Assembly: GCA_024516155.1 (NCBI GenBank)
Contig: JAJJXM010000198.1
Span: 1-17,359 of the forward strand
DNA from: Pyronema omphalodes
Lineage: Eukaryota > Ascomycota > Pezizomycetes > Pezizales > Pyronemataceae
Direction: 5' to 3'
DNA: 17,359 nt
The stretch's first letter is position 1; the number at the start of each line of letters is the position of its first letter. The notes beneath the pieces are model-generated. The model saw only the letters and a program-made list of their open reading frames with translations. It was not told the DNA's origin and did no database searches. Positions 6,789 through 16,135 of the stretch are shown piece after piece. The translations under genes and the position numbers were made by a program.

Positions 6789-9700
6789 TCATCCCGACCC
6801 TCTGTTCCTGTCACTGATCGACAAAACAGGGCGATAGGGCGAACGGACTGCATGCCGCACTGTGATGCTGTATGATGATGCAAAGAGCAAAGAGCAACTT
6901 ACATTTCTCAATAACCCTCCTATCGTCCTCCTCCACAGTTTCCCCATCATCATCCCTCTTTTCCAATATCGCCTCAAGCAACGTAAGCTGGTTACATATG
7001 CCACTTCACAACCTTGTAAATCATCACCCACCAACTCATTCACCGCCGCGGCTCTAGACATTTCAAGGGCGCGGTCATACATCAACTTCTCCGCCGTCAC
7101 TCCGGTAGTTAGCGCAAAGCTTGTAACGCCCCCTGTTTGTTGCGTCTGTGCATCCTTCTTCAAGTTTCCGGGGTGAGACGGATGGCTACTCGGAAGGTCT
7201 CTCTGTGCTTCAAGAATTTTAGATTGGACCAAGTCAGACTTTTCCAATACTTCATTAAACCGTTCCCGGATCCATTGGACAACATTATTCATTCTCTGGA
7301 CTTGCATTTGCCCTAGCTGCGCTCATAGCTTCTCCATGGAGTCCGTTTGCCGCCCACCAAGCGTGGGCTACATCCATTGCTTTACTTAGCAAAGAAAGCA
7401 CCTTGACAAAGAGGACTAAACACTCTTTCCGCCGCCATGATAGTCGCATCGGAGGTGAGCTCCACGCTGCGGTGTGAGTTGGTCGGGATATCCACGGCCC
7501 CCTCCACGAGGCCTAAGCCCTGAGGATGGGAGGGGATAAGTTGTTCATACTTGACATGGGCATAAGAGTAGACAACATCAGCACGGTTCGCATTTTCCTC
7601 AATCACGTGCAAAACCGCCGCATCATCTTCATTGATATTAGAGTTAACCAATATCAAGCTGCTAGGTCCAGCACCAGGAAAAGTATTGCCAATGTTTGGT
7701 GGACTCTGGTTTGGTGGTGAAAGTCCGATACCGCCGAAGAGTCGCAGGTTGGCTTTTTCTAACGCCCTAGCTAATGCCGATTTTGCGTTGCCGGGTGATG
7801 AGCCGTATTTTCGTTCGTAGCTACCTTTGGGGTGTACATATTCCCCAGAGGGTCTTCCACTACGAGGTGATCGGGGTTGTTGACTACCACCCGCGCTCAA
7901 TCTTCGCACCAGAGCGTTGGCAGAAGGAGGAGTCACACCTCCTCGGCGTGCAGTTTGTAGCTCATCAGCAAAGGCGTTGACTTGAACTTGTTGCTTATCG
8001 ACAATTACATAGTCATCTTCTGAGCTGCGGAGTTCTCGGGAGGGTGGGTTGTGGCTACGTTTTGAACGTTGTCGTTGAAGATCTCTGTGCTCCTGTTGTT
8101 CCCGCTGCTGCTGGAGCTGCATCTTTTCGAGATGTCGAGCATTTTGCTGATCCCGTTGAAGCTGCTCTCGCTCCCGTTGGGCGTCATATTCTCGGTGGTG
8201 AATCAAGAGGGAATTGCCGGGTGAGGTGTTATGGTTGGATTCTCGGCTTGGGCCACGCTCCATACCCGTTGCACGGCGCTGTATAACAAGATCTTCCCGT
8301 ACAGGCGCAGTAGCATAAGCTGGGAGACCGGGGCGCTGCGAGTTAGGAGAGAGTGGGGTGGATGGCCGTCCGGTTTGGGGTTGTGTACCGGCGAATTTCT
8401 GCCGGGCGTTCATTGGGAGATGTAGGGACTTGTAACTTGTCAAGAGGAGCTGCGAATGGTAGGGCTGAGGTATCTAATCTTGAAGGTTGAGCAGGTTGGG
8501 AAGGTGGTAATGTAGGCTGTCGGGCTATCCGCTGTTCTCGCTGTGCAATCTGTTCCCGATCGACACCGTATGCTCTCTCATCTGCGACTGTGCGCCGGTA
8601 GTCCGATGAATTTCGTCTCGGTTCTTCCGGTTCTGGTTGTCTGATGGGTTCTACAGATCTTACAGGGCTTCTTGGTGGCTCAATAGTCTGATGTACCAAT
8701 CCTGGAATATCGTCGGTGATAACCGGATGCGAAAAGAGTTCTTCGAAAGACATTCGTTGGGTTGGTTTTTGTTTCAAAAGTGCTCTCGCCAGCTGTCTTA
8801 ACTCCTCGCTGCAAATGCATGCTGAGGGAAATGATACTTTATCATGACCAGCCTGGATTTTTTTGAGCAATTCAATATGGTTGGGGGCTCTGTATGGGGG
8901 TCTTCCCGCCATCATTTCGTACAACACAGTACCACAAGACCAAAGGTCTACCATAGCATCGTATTTTTGATAATCCAGAATTTCAAGGGGCCATGTATAG
9001 CGGGGAACCACACAATGTATCTGCCATTGAAGCTTCCGGTAGCGTTCTTGCGAAACCAAAATCCGCCAACTTCAAACCGGTAAGAAATCAATACCCGCTG
9101 CGATTCGGGAACATCTTCATTTCCACTGGATCTAAATTCTGGGCCGCATATCTTGGTGACGGATTCAGGAGTAGATTCTGAGGTTTGACATCTTGTGCAC
9201 AAGCCCGTCTTTCCTTAAGAAAGCCAATGCGCTTGCAAGTTGTTAGTAAAATGCCTTACTAGCACCTCATTCAATCCTGCTCCGGGTTGCGAAGGGTAGT
9301 TTTGAGCAACGATAGTTAAAGAATGGTGATACTCGGCATTTCTATCCCTCTTTCCAATTAAACCTGCAAGATCGCCAAGCGAACAATACTCCATGATAAA
9401 TAGTGATAAACTTTTCGGTTTTGTGCAATCTTTTAAGGCGACGATATGTGGATGATTTAGTTTCTTTAGGATTGAGATTTCTGACCTCGAGATTGTCGAG
9501 AAGTTTCTTGCTTAAACCGTTTCTTATCCACCCTCTTGATCGCAGCCAACTTTTGCCATCCTTCAAAAGAAAAGAAAAATGTTAGCTATGAGTCATAAAC
9601 AATCTCGGTGCGCAACTCACCTTATGATGTCCCCTAAAAACGCCCGCAAAAGACCCACGCCCAATTTCCTGTCCCAACTTGTAGTTTCCAATCATATCCG

Positions 9701-9873
9701 CCTCTGTAGCCTGTCCCGCCGGAGGCCTTGCCGAAGTCCGCTGTCGTGACTGTGGTTCATCGTCTCGTGCATGATCTCTCGCTTGATCCCGTTCCCCTCG
9801 TCTGATCCCTAACTCTCATCCGTTGTTGACCTTCATCCGGTAGCCTCTCACCGCCTGTTGGCAATGAAGCCAT
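6789..9873 (-). CDS. ATG1: Autophagy-initiating Ser/Thr kinase Atg1 (one intron; about 13 frame breaks)
   Basis: Atg1 phosphorylates autophagy proteins at the phagophore assembly site, in complex with Atg13 and the Atg17 scaffold. The N-terminal kinase domain shows, in order, the glycine loop GRGSFAGVF (about 9642-9662), AAIK with the ATP-binding Lys (9535), [13 protein letters not shown], the catalytic loop HKDVKPQN (Asp near 9190), ADFGFART (near 9050), [15 protein letters not shown] and [13 protein letters not shown]. The stretch between HKD and DFG is long, as in fungal Atg1. A linker has a Gln/Arg/Glu-rich segment (about 8035-8200) and DDYVIV (YVIV at 8000-8011), matching the Atg8-interacting motif of yeast Atg1 (YVVV). 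The C-terminus has [15 protein letters not shown]-like text, [15 protein letters not shown] and [20 protein letters not shown], the Atg13-binding MIT-like region. Start: ATG at 9873 with a short pre-kinase leader. Frame changes lie near 9795, 9551, 9517, 9487, 9236, 9191, 9095, 9075, 8985, 8398, 7427, 7320 and 6983. All key residues survive, so errors are likelier than decay. The exact 3' end is uncertain (6747-6830). Confidence 0.94.
9561..9620 (-). other. Spliceosomal intron in ATG1
   Basis: A 60-bp intron on the minus strand has donor GTGAGT, the branch-like element GCTAAC about 20 nt before the acceptor, a T-rich stretch and acceptor GAAG. It joins FRGHHK to DGK...LAAIKRV and so restores the kinase N-lobe. 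The size and signals are typical of filamentous ascomycetes. Confidence 0.9.
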
Positions 9874-10334
9874 CGTTTTAGATCCTTATATTCGGTCCCT
9901 TTGTTATGTAGATTTAAGCCGCTCTAGGTCCCCTTTGTTCTCGTAGTTGGTTTGCGCGAATTCTATGCGAGTGAAGGTGAAGCGATTGTGTTTGGTCGCG
10001 CTGGGTATAGGTTTGCTCGCAAGGTGCACCGGATTCTTCTGGGCCTACTGAGTCTGCTAAATCTGCTAAGTCCGGATGCGCTGGCTTTTCGTATGCGATG
10101 AGGGGGTGATTATTTGCCTTTATCTCCGTATCGTATGGTGTTTCGTGATTTGTACTGTGGCGGCGGCTTGATTTGACGACTGTGAATGACACTGGGGGAA
10201 CTTTGGTGAGTTATAGACGGCTTAGAGTAGGTATGGTAATTGTAGATTGTATGGGCTGGTCGTTGTCTGTGATGGCAGCGGCTGACGGGTCGACAGGTGA
10301 CTTTTGGCGTGGAATAGCGACAGGTGACGAGCTG
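9874..10334 (-). promoter_or_regulatory. ATG1 5' leader and promoter region
   Basis: Sequence immediately upstream of the ATG1 start. A frame without stops runs from about 10192 to 9914 on the minus strand, but it contains no Met codon and ends 41 bp before the ATG1 start, so I take it as untranslated. No clear TATA box or transcription-factor site could be assigned by eye. Confidence 0.4.
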
Positions 10335-10372
10335 TATGCTATGCTATGGTATGCTATGGTATGCTATGCTAG
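10335..10372 (+). repeat. 10-bp array, unit TATGCTATGG
   Basis: About three and a half copies of TATGCTATGG lie upstream of ATG1. Confidence 0.88.
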
Positions 10373-10729
10373 ACTTGAGAAATAACTGGGTATGTGTGCG
10401 TATGATATGCGTATAACTCAGAACAGGTTGTAGTTTCGTCGTCGGACTTCGGGGGCTTTGGTACACAGTGCGAAGGTATCCAGTGTGTTGAAGACGTAGC
10501 TGGGGGAGAGTGGTGAAGTGATAAAGCTGTTGAAGCTCTGGGGATGCCGGGGGTAGGTATTGGTATGCAACCCTATGTACTAGTTGGGGTGGTGAGCTGG
10601 GGGAGATAGATAGCTGAGCTGGGGTGGAACGAAGCAAGCCAGCAAGGACACCAGCCAAGCACCGGTTCGGAGCAGGGTGGTCAGGTCAGAGTCCACTTGG
10701 ACTTGTCTTCGGTGGATAGTGAGGATCGA
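10373..10729. other. Intergenic, no gene seen
   Basis: Complex GC-mixed sequence with GGTATG and GGGGGA words. No conserved protein could be read on either strand. Confidence 0.5.
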
Positions 10730-10760
10730 GAGGGTAAAGAGGGTAAAGAGGGTAAAGAGG
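10730..10760 (+). repeat. 9-bp array, unit GAGGGTAAA
   Basis: Three perfect copies of GAGGGTAAA plus GAGG. A purine-rich tract of AGGAAG/GAGAGG words follows at about 10775-10890. Confidence 0.93.
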
Positions 10761-10889
10761 CGAGCGAAATGTGCGCGAGGTTTAAAGAAGGAAACCTCGG
10801 AATGGGAAGGGAGGAAATAGTGGAGGAAGAGGAAGAGAAGAAGGATGAAGAAGGGAGAGAGGGAGAGAGAGGGAAGGAGGAAGGATACC

Positions 10890-11290
10890 GAAACGATTGA
10901 AGAGTATGGCTTGCTGGGGGAACCAGGACGCGCTTCAGCTATCAGTACAATGTATGACTGGGTATGATGTTGGGTATGTAGTCCGACTATCTGCGATTCG
11001 GATGACTTGACTGGGTAAGTCTTGGTATGGATATGGTTGGAGTCGAATGTGGTGGGAAATATGGATTGTATTGGTTATATGTAGCTGTAGCTGCTCAGTC
11101 TGCTCGATGACTCTATGCTCTATGTATATGTACGATATGTATTTGTTTTATGCTAATATAATGAAGATCCTTTTTTACTTGGGATTTCCTTTGAATTTGT
11201 AGCAGCTCAGCTCAGCTTGCAAGCTCTGGTAATCAAAGATAAAGGCGGTGTTTCGGTGTTGAAGAAAGTGCGGTGTGAAGAAGATGCTGT
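10890..11290. other. Intergenic, no gene seen
   Basis: Complex AT/GT-rich sequence with GGTATGATGTTGGGTATG-like words near 10960 and AT-rich text near 11120-11160. No coding or RNA-gene signal was recognised. Confidence 0.45.
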
Positions 11291-11291
11291 T

Positions 11292-11330
11292 TTTGTTGTT
11301 GTGGTAGTGGTAGTGGTAGTGGTGGTGGTA
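11292..11330 (+). repeat. Microsatellite (GTT)n then (GTGGTA)n
   Basis: A short TTG/GTT run is followed by about five GTGGTA-type hexamers. Confidence 0.88.
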
Positions 11331-11500
11331 TCTAAGAAAGCATAGAGTGAATTATGATGCGGCAGAGCAAGCAGCCGAACAGATAGTAGATACGATTTCT
11401 CACGGATAAGTATATGTATGAAGTTAGGCATCTACTATAGACCCTCTCTTTCACTTGAGTAACAGAGCAGAGACGAACCGATAAACATCGAAACATCGAA

Positions 11501-11535
11501 ACACAAAACACAGAACACAAAACACAAAACACAAA
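11501..11535 (+). repeat. 7-bp array, unit ACACAAA, five copies
   Basis: Five head-to-tail copies of ACACAAA, the second with one A-to-G change. Confidence 0.92.
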
Positions 11536-11599
11536 AATACAGACACGAGACTTCAAGAGGTTTCCGATCAAATCTCATCAGCTGCACGAATTCAAAGTT

Positions 11600-12020
11600 T
11601 CAGAAAGAAAAAAAAAAAAACTTTGATCATGATTTCCGCTTATTATAATTTCAGAGAGGAGCCGTGCAGAAATATGGTAATCAGTTTACTTGATACCTTC
11701 ATCCTCTGTACTTTTTTCACCCACAGCAGAAAGAGAAAAAAAAAAAGTTGTCATCCATCATCCATCATCCATCGTTCAATCAGTCAGTCTACAGTCAGTC
11801 ATACAGACTGTACCTCTCCCAGCTCCAGTCATGACCTTCCCTTTCATCACCCCCCCAGCCAGCAACCCCCAGCAACTTCCCGGGGTGTGTGACGCCGTCG
11901 CGTGCAGCCATCGTTGTCCGGCGTATCCCAGGAGGATCCTAGAGCACCTCAGTGCGTCGTAGAGGATCTAACCTGAAGAGTTCTAGGCTGCTTTTAGATA
12001 CGCATGCGGGAAGATCCAAG
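11600..12020. other. Intergenic with A runs and CATCCAT repeats
   Basis: A runs of about 12 (near 11609) and 10 (near 11736). A 7-bp CATCCAT array of three copies lies at about 11752-11773, followed by CAGTCAGT words. The small open frames here are Ser/Pro/His-rich and not recognisable. No gene was called. Confidence 0.5.
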
Positions 12021-12052
12021 CATCCTTTACATCCTTTGCATCCGTTGCATCC
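12021..12052 (+). repeat. 9-bp array, unit CATCCTTTG
   Basis: CATCCTTTA, CATCCTTTG, CATCCGTTG and CATCC in tandem: three and a half copies with single-base differences. Confidence 0.9.
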
Positions 12053-13435
12053 AGAACGCACGCAGAGCAATTCAGCAGTATTGCAAGTCAAGTTGAAACG
12101 CTGTTGTGATATTTCATCATTTTTGTAAAATAAAAAAAACTGTAGAGATTATCAGAGGATGGGAGAGGAAATTGAAGAGAAAAGAGTAAAAAAGAAATTA
12201 AAAAGACATCAATTGCGAGCGAGCGAGCGAGCGGGCCGGTAGGTAGGTATGACACTGAGATTCTTGCCACACCCACACCCACCCACAAAACATAAAACGC
12301 AAATGCCCGAAAACTCAAGAAAGAGGTACCGGCGATAGGATATCTATGTATGTATGTATCAAGTTTTCCCAGAGCCGCAGTTTTTGAGGTCTAGAAAATC
12401 CTCACCTTTTGACACCGTAACCGTACCTTTGGGGGGCTATCTATCTATGGTTTTATCCCCGCCTCCACTCCTCACCGCCACCACCGTTCCTAAGGTCTCC
12501 ACGTATTCTATGTACCTTAAATTCCCCTTTTATGTCTGTCAACATCATCATGCTTTACATATGATCCTGACACAATCGCTTGTCCCGCCGCTTAGGACGA
12601 AGCAAGCTAGAAGTTCTAGGCTAGGGGAGCCTATGGTTAGGAGTAGAGTAGCCGTGGCGTATTACCCCGTGATGTACCCGATCACGAGGTGCTTTTGATG
12701 AAGCCCTTAAACTATTCCCAGGTCCCCTTACGGTTCACGGCTTTTGCGGTACATACATCTTAAATCCTCATCCTCGGAAATTCTCATGCTCTGATCCACA
12801 TCCAATATGTACCGTAAATTTTCTTATCCCCGGATTACAATTGCGGCTGCGGATACATAGATAGATAGAGATAGAGATGATAATCCCTCACCTATAGATG
12901 CAAAAAAAAAAAATCCACTCTGCGTTTAACATTCCGCAACCGTCCCCGTGAGCGTAACAAGCAAGGCTTTCAGGCAGAAACCGTTGCTGTTGCTTGTTGC
13001 TTGATTCTGAATGTTGTGTTCTGTGACTTCTGCTCTGTGTTCTGTGAACAAGTTTAAAATAAAACAAAAAAAAATAAGCAACCATGCTGTGGCGGGATAA
13101 ATGTAGCAGGGAAAATAAAGGAAACTCCCTGCATCCGCTCCGCACCCAACTCATGACGAAAGGGAGGGTGTGGTCGCGCGCGTGTGTTGGATTTGTACCG
13201 CCAAGTACTTACTTACTGTACCATATTTCTCTGTGTAATTGATTATCCTCCTGATAGTCGTCGTGCTGTGCATCCAACGGCCACGACGACGTAATCAAGG
13301 AACACAGCAAAGCAAGCAAGCAAGATCAGGGCACGGGAAGATGTTTCTATGTAAAGCTGTCTTTCCTCAAAGTTTGACGTTCTGTTTGTTTTTCGAACGG
13401 ATCGGATACTCGGAATGTATGATACCATATCGCAG
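12053..13435. other. Intergenic with scattered microsatellites, no gene seen
   Basis: Holds a GCGA run (12215-12233), TAGG and TGTA tetramer runs near 12239 and 12346, ATAG/GATAGA words near 12855 and AGCA tetramers near 13300. Open frames are short, overlap on both strands and match no family I know. The interval is not shown to be empty, because indels as frequent as those in ATG1 could hide a real gene. Confidence 0.45.
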
Positions 13436-13830
13436 AAGCAGCTCGCAAGCTCACACAAGCCGCTTCATTCCCCCCCTCGTCTCTAGCTAACGCCCGCCCA
13501 GCTTTTCCACCTTCTAGCGCAGAGTAGCGTTGATAAAGTCCGGGGAAACCTGGGTCGCCTCCATTCGCTTCTGCCTTCCGATGCGGGCTGGAGGACGTGC
13601 AGAAGCTCTGTCGCACCACACCAGAAGTCCTTTGCACAGCTCGTGGTATCATTGGGGGAATCCCCTTGGTTCACTTGGTTTCCGTGCACTCTCAGGACAA
13701 GCCAGAGCACTGCCATGTGTATCATCTGGTTTGCGCTCGGTTTGCTGATAGAAAAACACTCCTGCCCTTCTAGAAAACGGCAATGTGATTTTTATAGGCT
13801 GTCCCCATCAAGAACCGGCATCGGGGGGAT
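13436..13830. other. GC-richer segment with overlapping short open frames
   Basis: Base composition rises in G+C relative to its AT-rich neighbours, and open frames of 60-100 codons overlap on both strands. None of the translations is recognisable. It may be a frame-broken unknown gene, a non-coding exon or only a compositional patch. Confidence 0.3.
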
Positions 13831-15385
13831 TTGTTAGATTGCCTTATCGATAGATATGATCGCCAACACCCGACCCGGCTGGACGAAAACCAAACGAGAA
13901 TGATGCGATAGGAGAGATTGGGTTGATACTGCCCTTGGAGATAGGTATATGGCTGTAAGTAGCGATATGCTTGAGACTTGCTGACATAGAGATAGCTACG
14001 CGCACTTCTTCTATCTCGGGTCTCTGGCAATTTTTCTATCTGTACATAACTAGGGGGATATCTTTGTGTGACGACGACTTTTCCCCAAAGCCTCCTTTCT
14101 ATTATTATGAATTAGTAAACCAGCATCTGGATACACAACATAACATCAACGGTACAAACGGAAGCAGATTGTGTAGAGAAGAGTACCAAATTAACACTTA
14201 CACCGCGAGAAGCGAGACAGAAGCGAGCGGATTCGCTTCAAATCAGCCCAATTCGAGGCGGCCTTGGCTGGCCATGGCTTGTGTATATGCCACGATACTT
14301 CAAGAGTACGGTCGCTCGCTAATTTATCTTTCAATGGCCACGGCAAATGGATCTCATGGGCGATGTAAAGCGACTCTATGGTGTATGTATCTAGAGTATG
14401 CACACTCTAATCTCAAGCCGTACGTGCGCATGACGCAGCCGCGCAGGGTATATAGCGGTATCATATTTAGCAGGTGTTAATTGACACATGGACAAAGGAC
14501 CTTACATGATACATAGTATTCACAGTCACACTTACATTCCTCCAGTTTGAGTCATATCCCCAGAAAAATCGTGAGTATCTTTAATCCAGTTTGTTGTCAT
14601 TTCCTGTGCTGTGGCTTGCCATTACTCGCTTCCAAGTACCAAGGACCAACAACAAGGTGAATTTGATTAGTTCTATGTACCGATTATCCCAAGCGAAATA
14701 AAGTGAAAGGCTAGTGTTTGACCGTAAACTTTTACCGGGGTAATACCAAGCATAAGCAAACTGTAATTCATTTTAGATTCGTATCAATGTGGTGTTTAGA
14801 ATTCCAGTGAGTGATAAACACTGCATCCGCTGCATCAGCTATCACCAAGTAACCGGGGAAATGACGTTTAGTATAGAGTACCTAAGGAAGCTACCAATAG
14901 ACTAGCACGAATGTTGTATATTCCTCGCGTGCCTCAATTATCCGTTCGAACTTGACCAACGGGGCGGAAACCTCGGATTTGTATCCTCGGCAATCATATC
15001 GGATGCCCAAATCTCCTAGAGTATAATCGGTGAGCTGTGAATCATGAAGCGGATATTTGTTCGTATGGTATTCGAATGTTTAATTTCCACCACTGTATCC
15101 TGAGGTGTAGCAAGATTTGACACAGTCCTTGACTGGTCGCCTTGAATTTCTGCATACTTGGAGCGACTCTATCGAGTTTGATTAGTTATGAATTACATGG
15201 AGATGTCGGCGGAGGATTGAATACGTATTTAGAGTTTGCTCTTATAAAGCATGTATGTAGATAAGAAAAAAAAAATCTGAGATATTGCGCATCGCGATGC
15301 ATTGCTTTCTATTCGCGGGACTCGAGATAGAATTGACAGCTAGACAGCTCTGTGGCGTCCAGAACGAAGTACCGGATATCGTTCA
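13831..15385. other. AT-rich intergenic, no gene seen
   Basis: One frame of about 170 codons (13971-14480) has a composition unlike a conserved protein and no recognisable motif. The rest is stop-rich in all frames. A perfect 12-bp palindrome lies at 15289-15300. No tRNA B-box-like sequence with matching arms was seen. Confidence 0.45.
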
Positions 15386-15415
15386 CCGCAGTAAGTGTGA
15401 GTAAGTGTGAGTAAG
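15386..15415 (+). repeat. 10-bp repeat, unit GTAAGTGTGA
   Basis: Two full copies of GTAAGTGTGA and a partial third. Confidence 0.85.
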
Positions 15416-16135
15416 AGGTATAGCAATTATAACGGCAGTATTAATATGAGATTTTGTGGGGGAAATTGGAAATCAACTCAATTGAAAAGCAAAAGATGGA
15501 AATGGAGGTTGGTAATAAGTGGAGGAAGTGAGTACAGGTGATTGAAGTTTGCATGAAGCTTTTTGGACGAAGAAAATCAACAGTTCGCAGGAGTAAAAGA
15601 AAGTATCAATGAAAAAGCATTACATTTGATATTTCAATAGTGAAAATTATTCACCAATCCAATTGTTTTTCTCCAGGTAAGATTTTACTGTGAAAGCACG
15701 GCTATGTGCCTAGGATTTCACCAGAACGTCATCCTATTTTTGAATTTGTTTCAGTCAATTCTGTTCACCTCTCAGCAATTTCCTCCATCTCCACAACCAG
15801 CCACAAGGCTCGGTGAAAATCACACCTCATCACCAATTTACCGTCAAGAAAATGCGTCATATTTTCCCTGCACGACTCATCACTTCGTTACAAGTTGCAA
15901 GCCGAACCCTGAGCCCTACGCCACTGCATTCACCTACGCTAAAGCTTACCACCCGCGAAACCGCGACGCGTCGAACTAAACCGCAGAATTCAGAATTACC
16001 TTAACGCACCCGCGCGATTTTGCGGAGTACGTGCTTCCACGCGCCGAATCGAGAAATTACGACAAAGCTACAGGCATATAGTCCTACAAAACTTACCTAC
16101 AAAGTCCACGAGGCCCGACGAAGCCACCAACCACC
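15416..16135 (+). promoter_or_regulatory. SPP2 promoter and 5' leader region
   Basis: Sequence upstream of SPP2 becomes C/A-rich and GC-richer after about 15780, as is common for fungal 5' leaders. The start codon sits in ACCACCATGTC, a favourable context with A at -3. An upstream ATG at 15852 opens a 50-codon frame ending at 16004, 131 bp before the SPP2 start, which could act as a uORF if it is transcribed. A possible leader intron (15677-15754, GTAAGA to TTTCAG) lacks a clear branch site. Confidence 0.4.

Noticed and set aside
6789..9873. ATG1 as a pseudogene
   Set aside because: All kinase hallmark residues and C-terminal motifs are retained, breaks are single-base, and the other genes show the same type of breaks, so sequence error is the simpler reading.
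9914..10192. Small gene or N-terminal extension upstream of ATG1
   Set aside because: The frame has no Met codon, ends with a stop before the ATG1 start and has no recognisable motif.
12354..12698. 114-codon frame as a gene
   Set aside because: No motif was recognised; it overlaps TATC/CCTC low-complexity text and has no supporting context.
13971..14480. 169-codon frame as a gene
   Set aside because: Composition and sequence show no family motif, many Ser/Tyr/Arg codons appear at random, and the flanks show no gene structure.
14941..14960. tRNA B-box-like CGTTCGAACTT
   Set aside because: No matching T-arm, A-box or acceptor stem could be paired around it.
15677..15754. Intron in the SPP2 5' leader (GTAAGA to TTTCAG, 78 bp)
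   Set aside because: Donor and acceptor fit, but there is no clear branch element and no coding frame to test it; kept only as a possibility.
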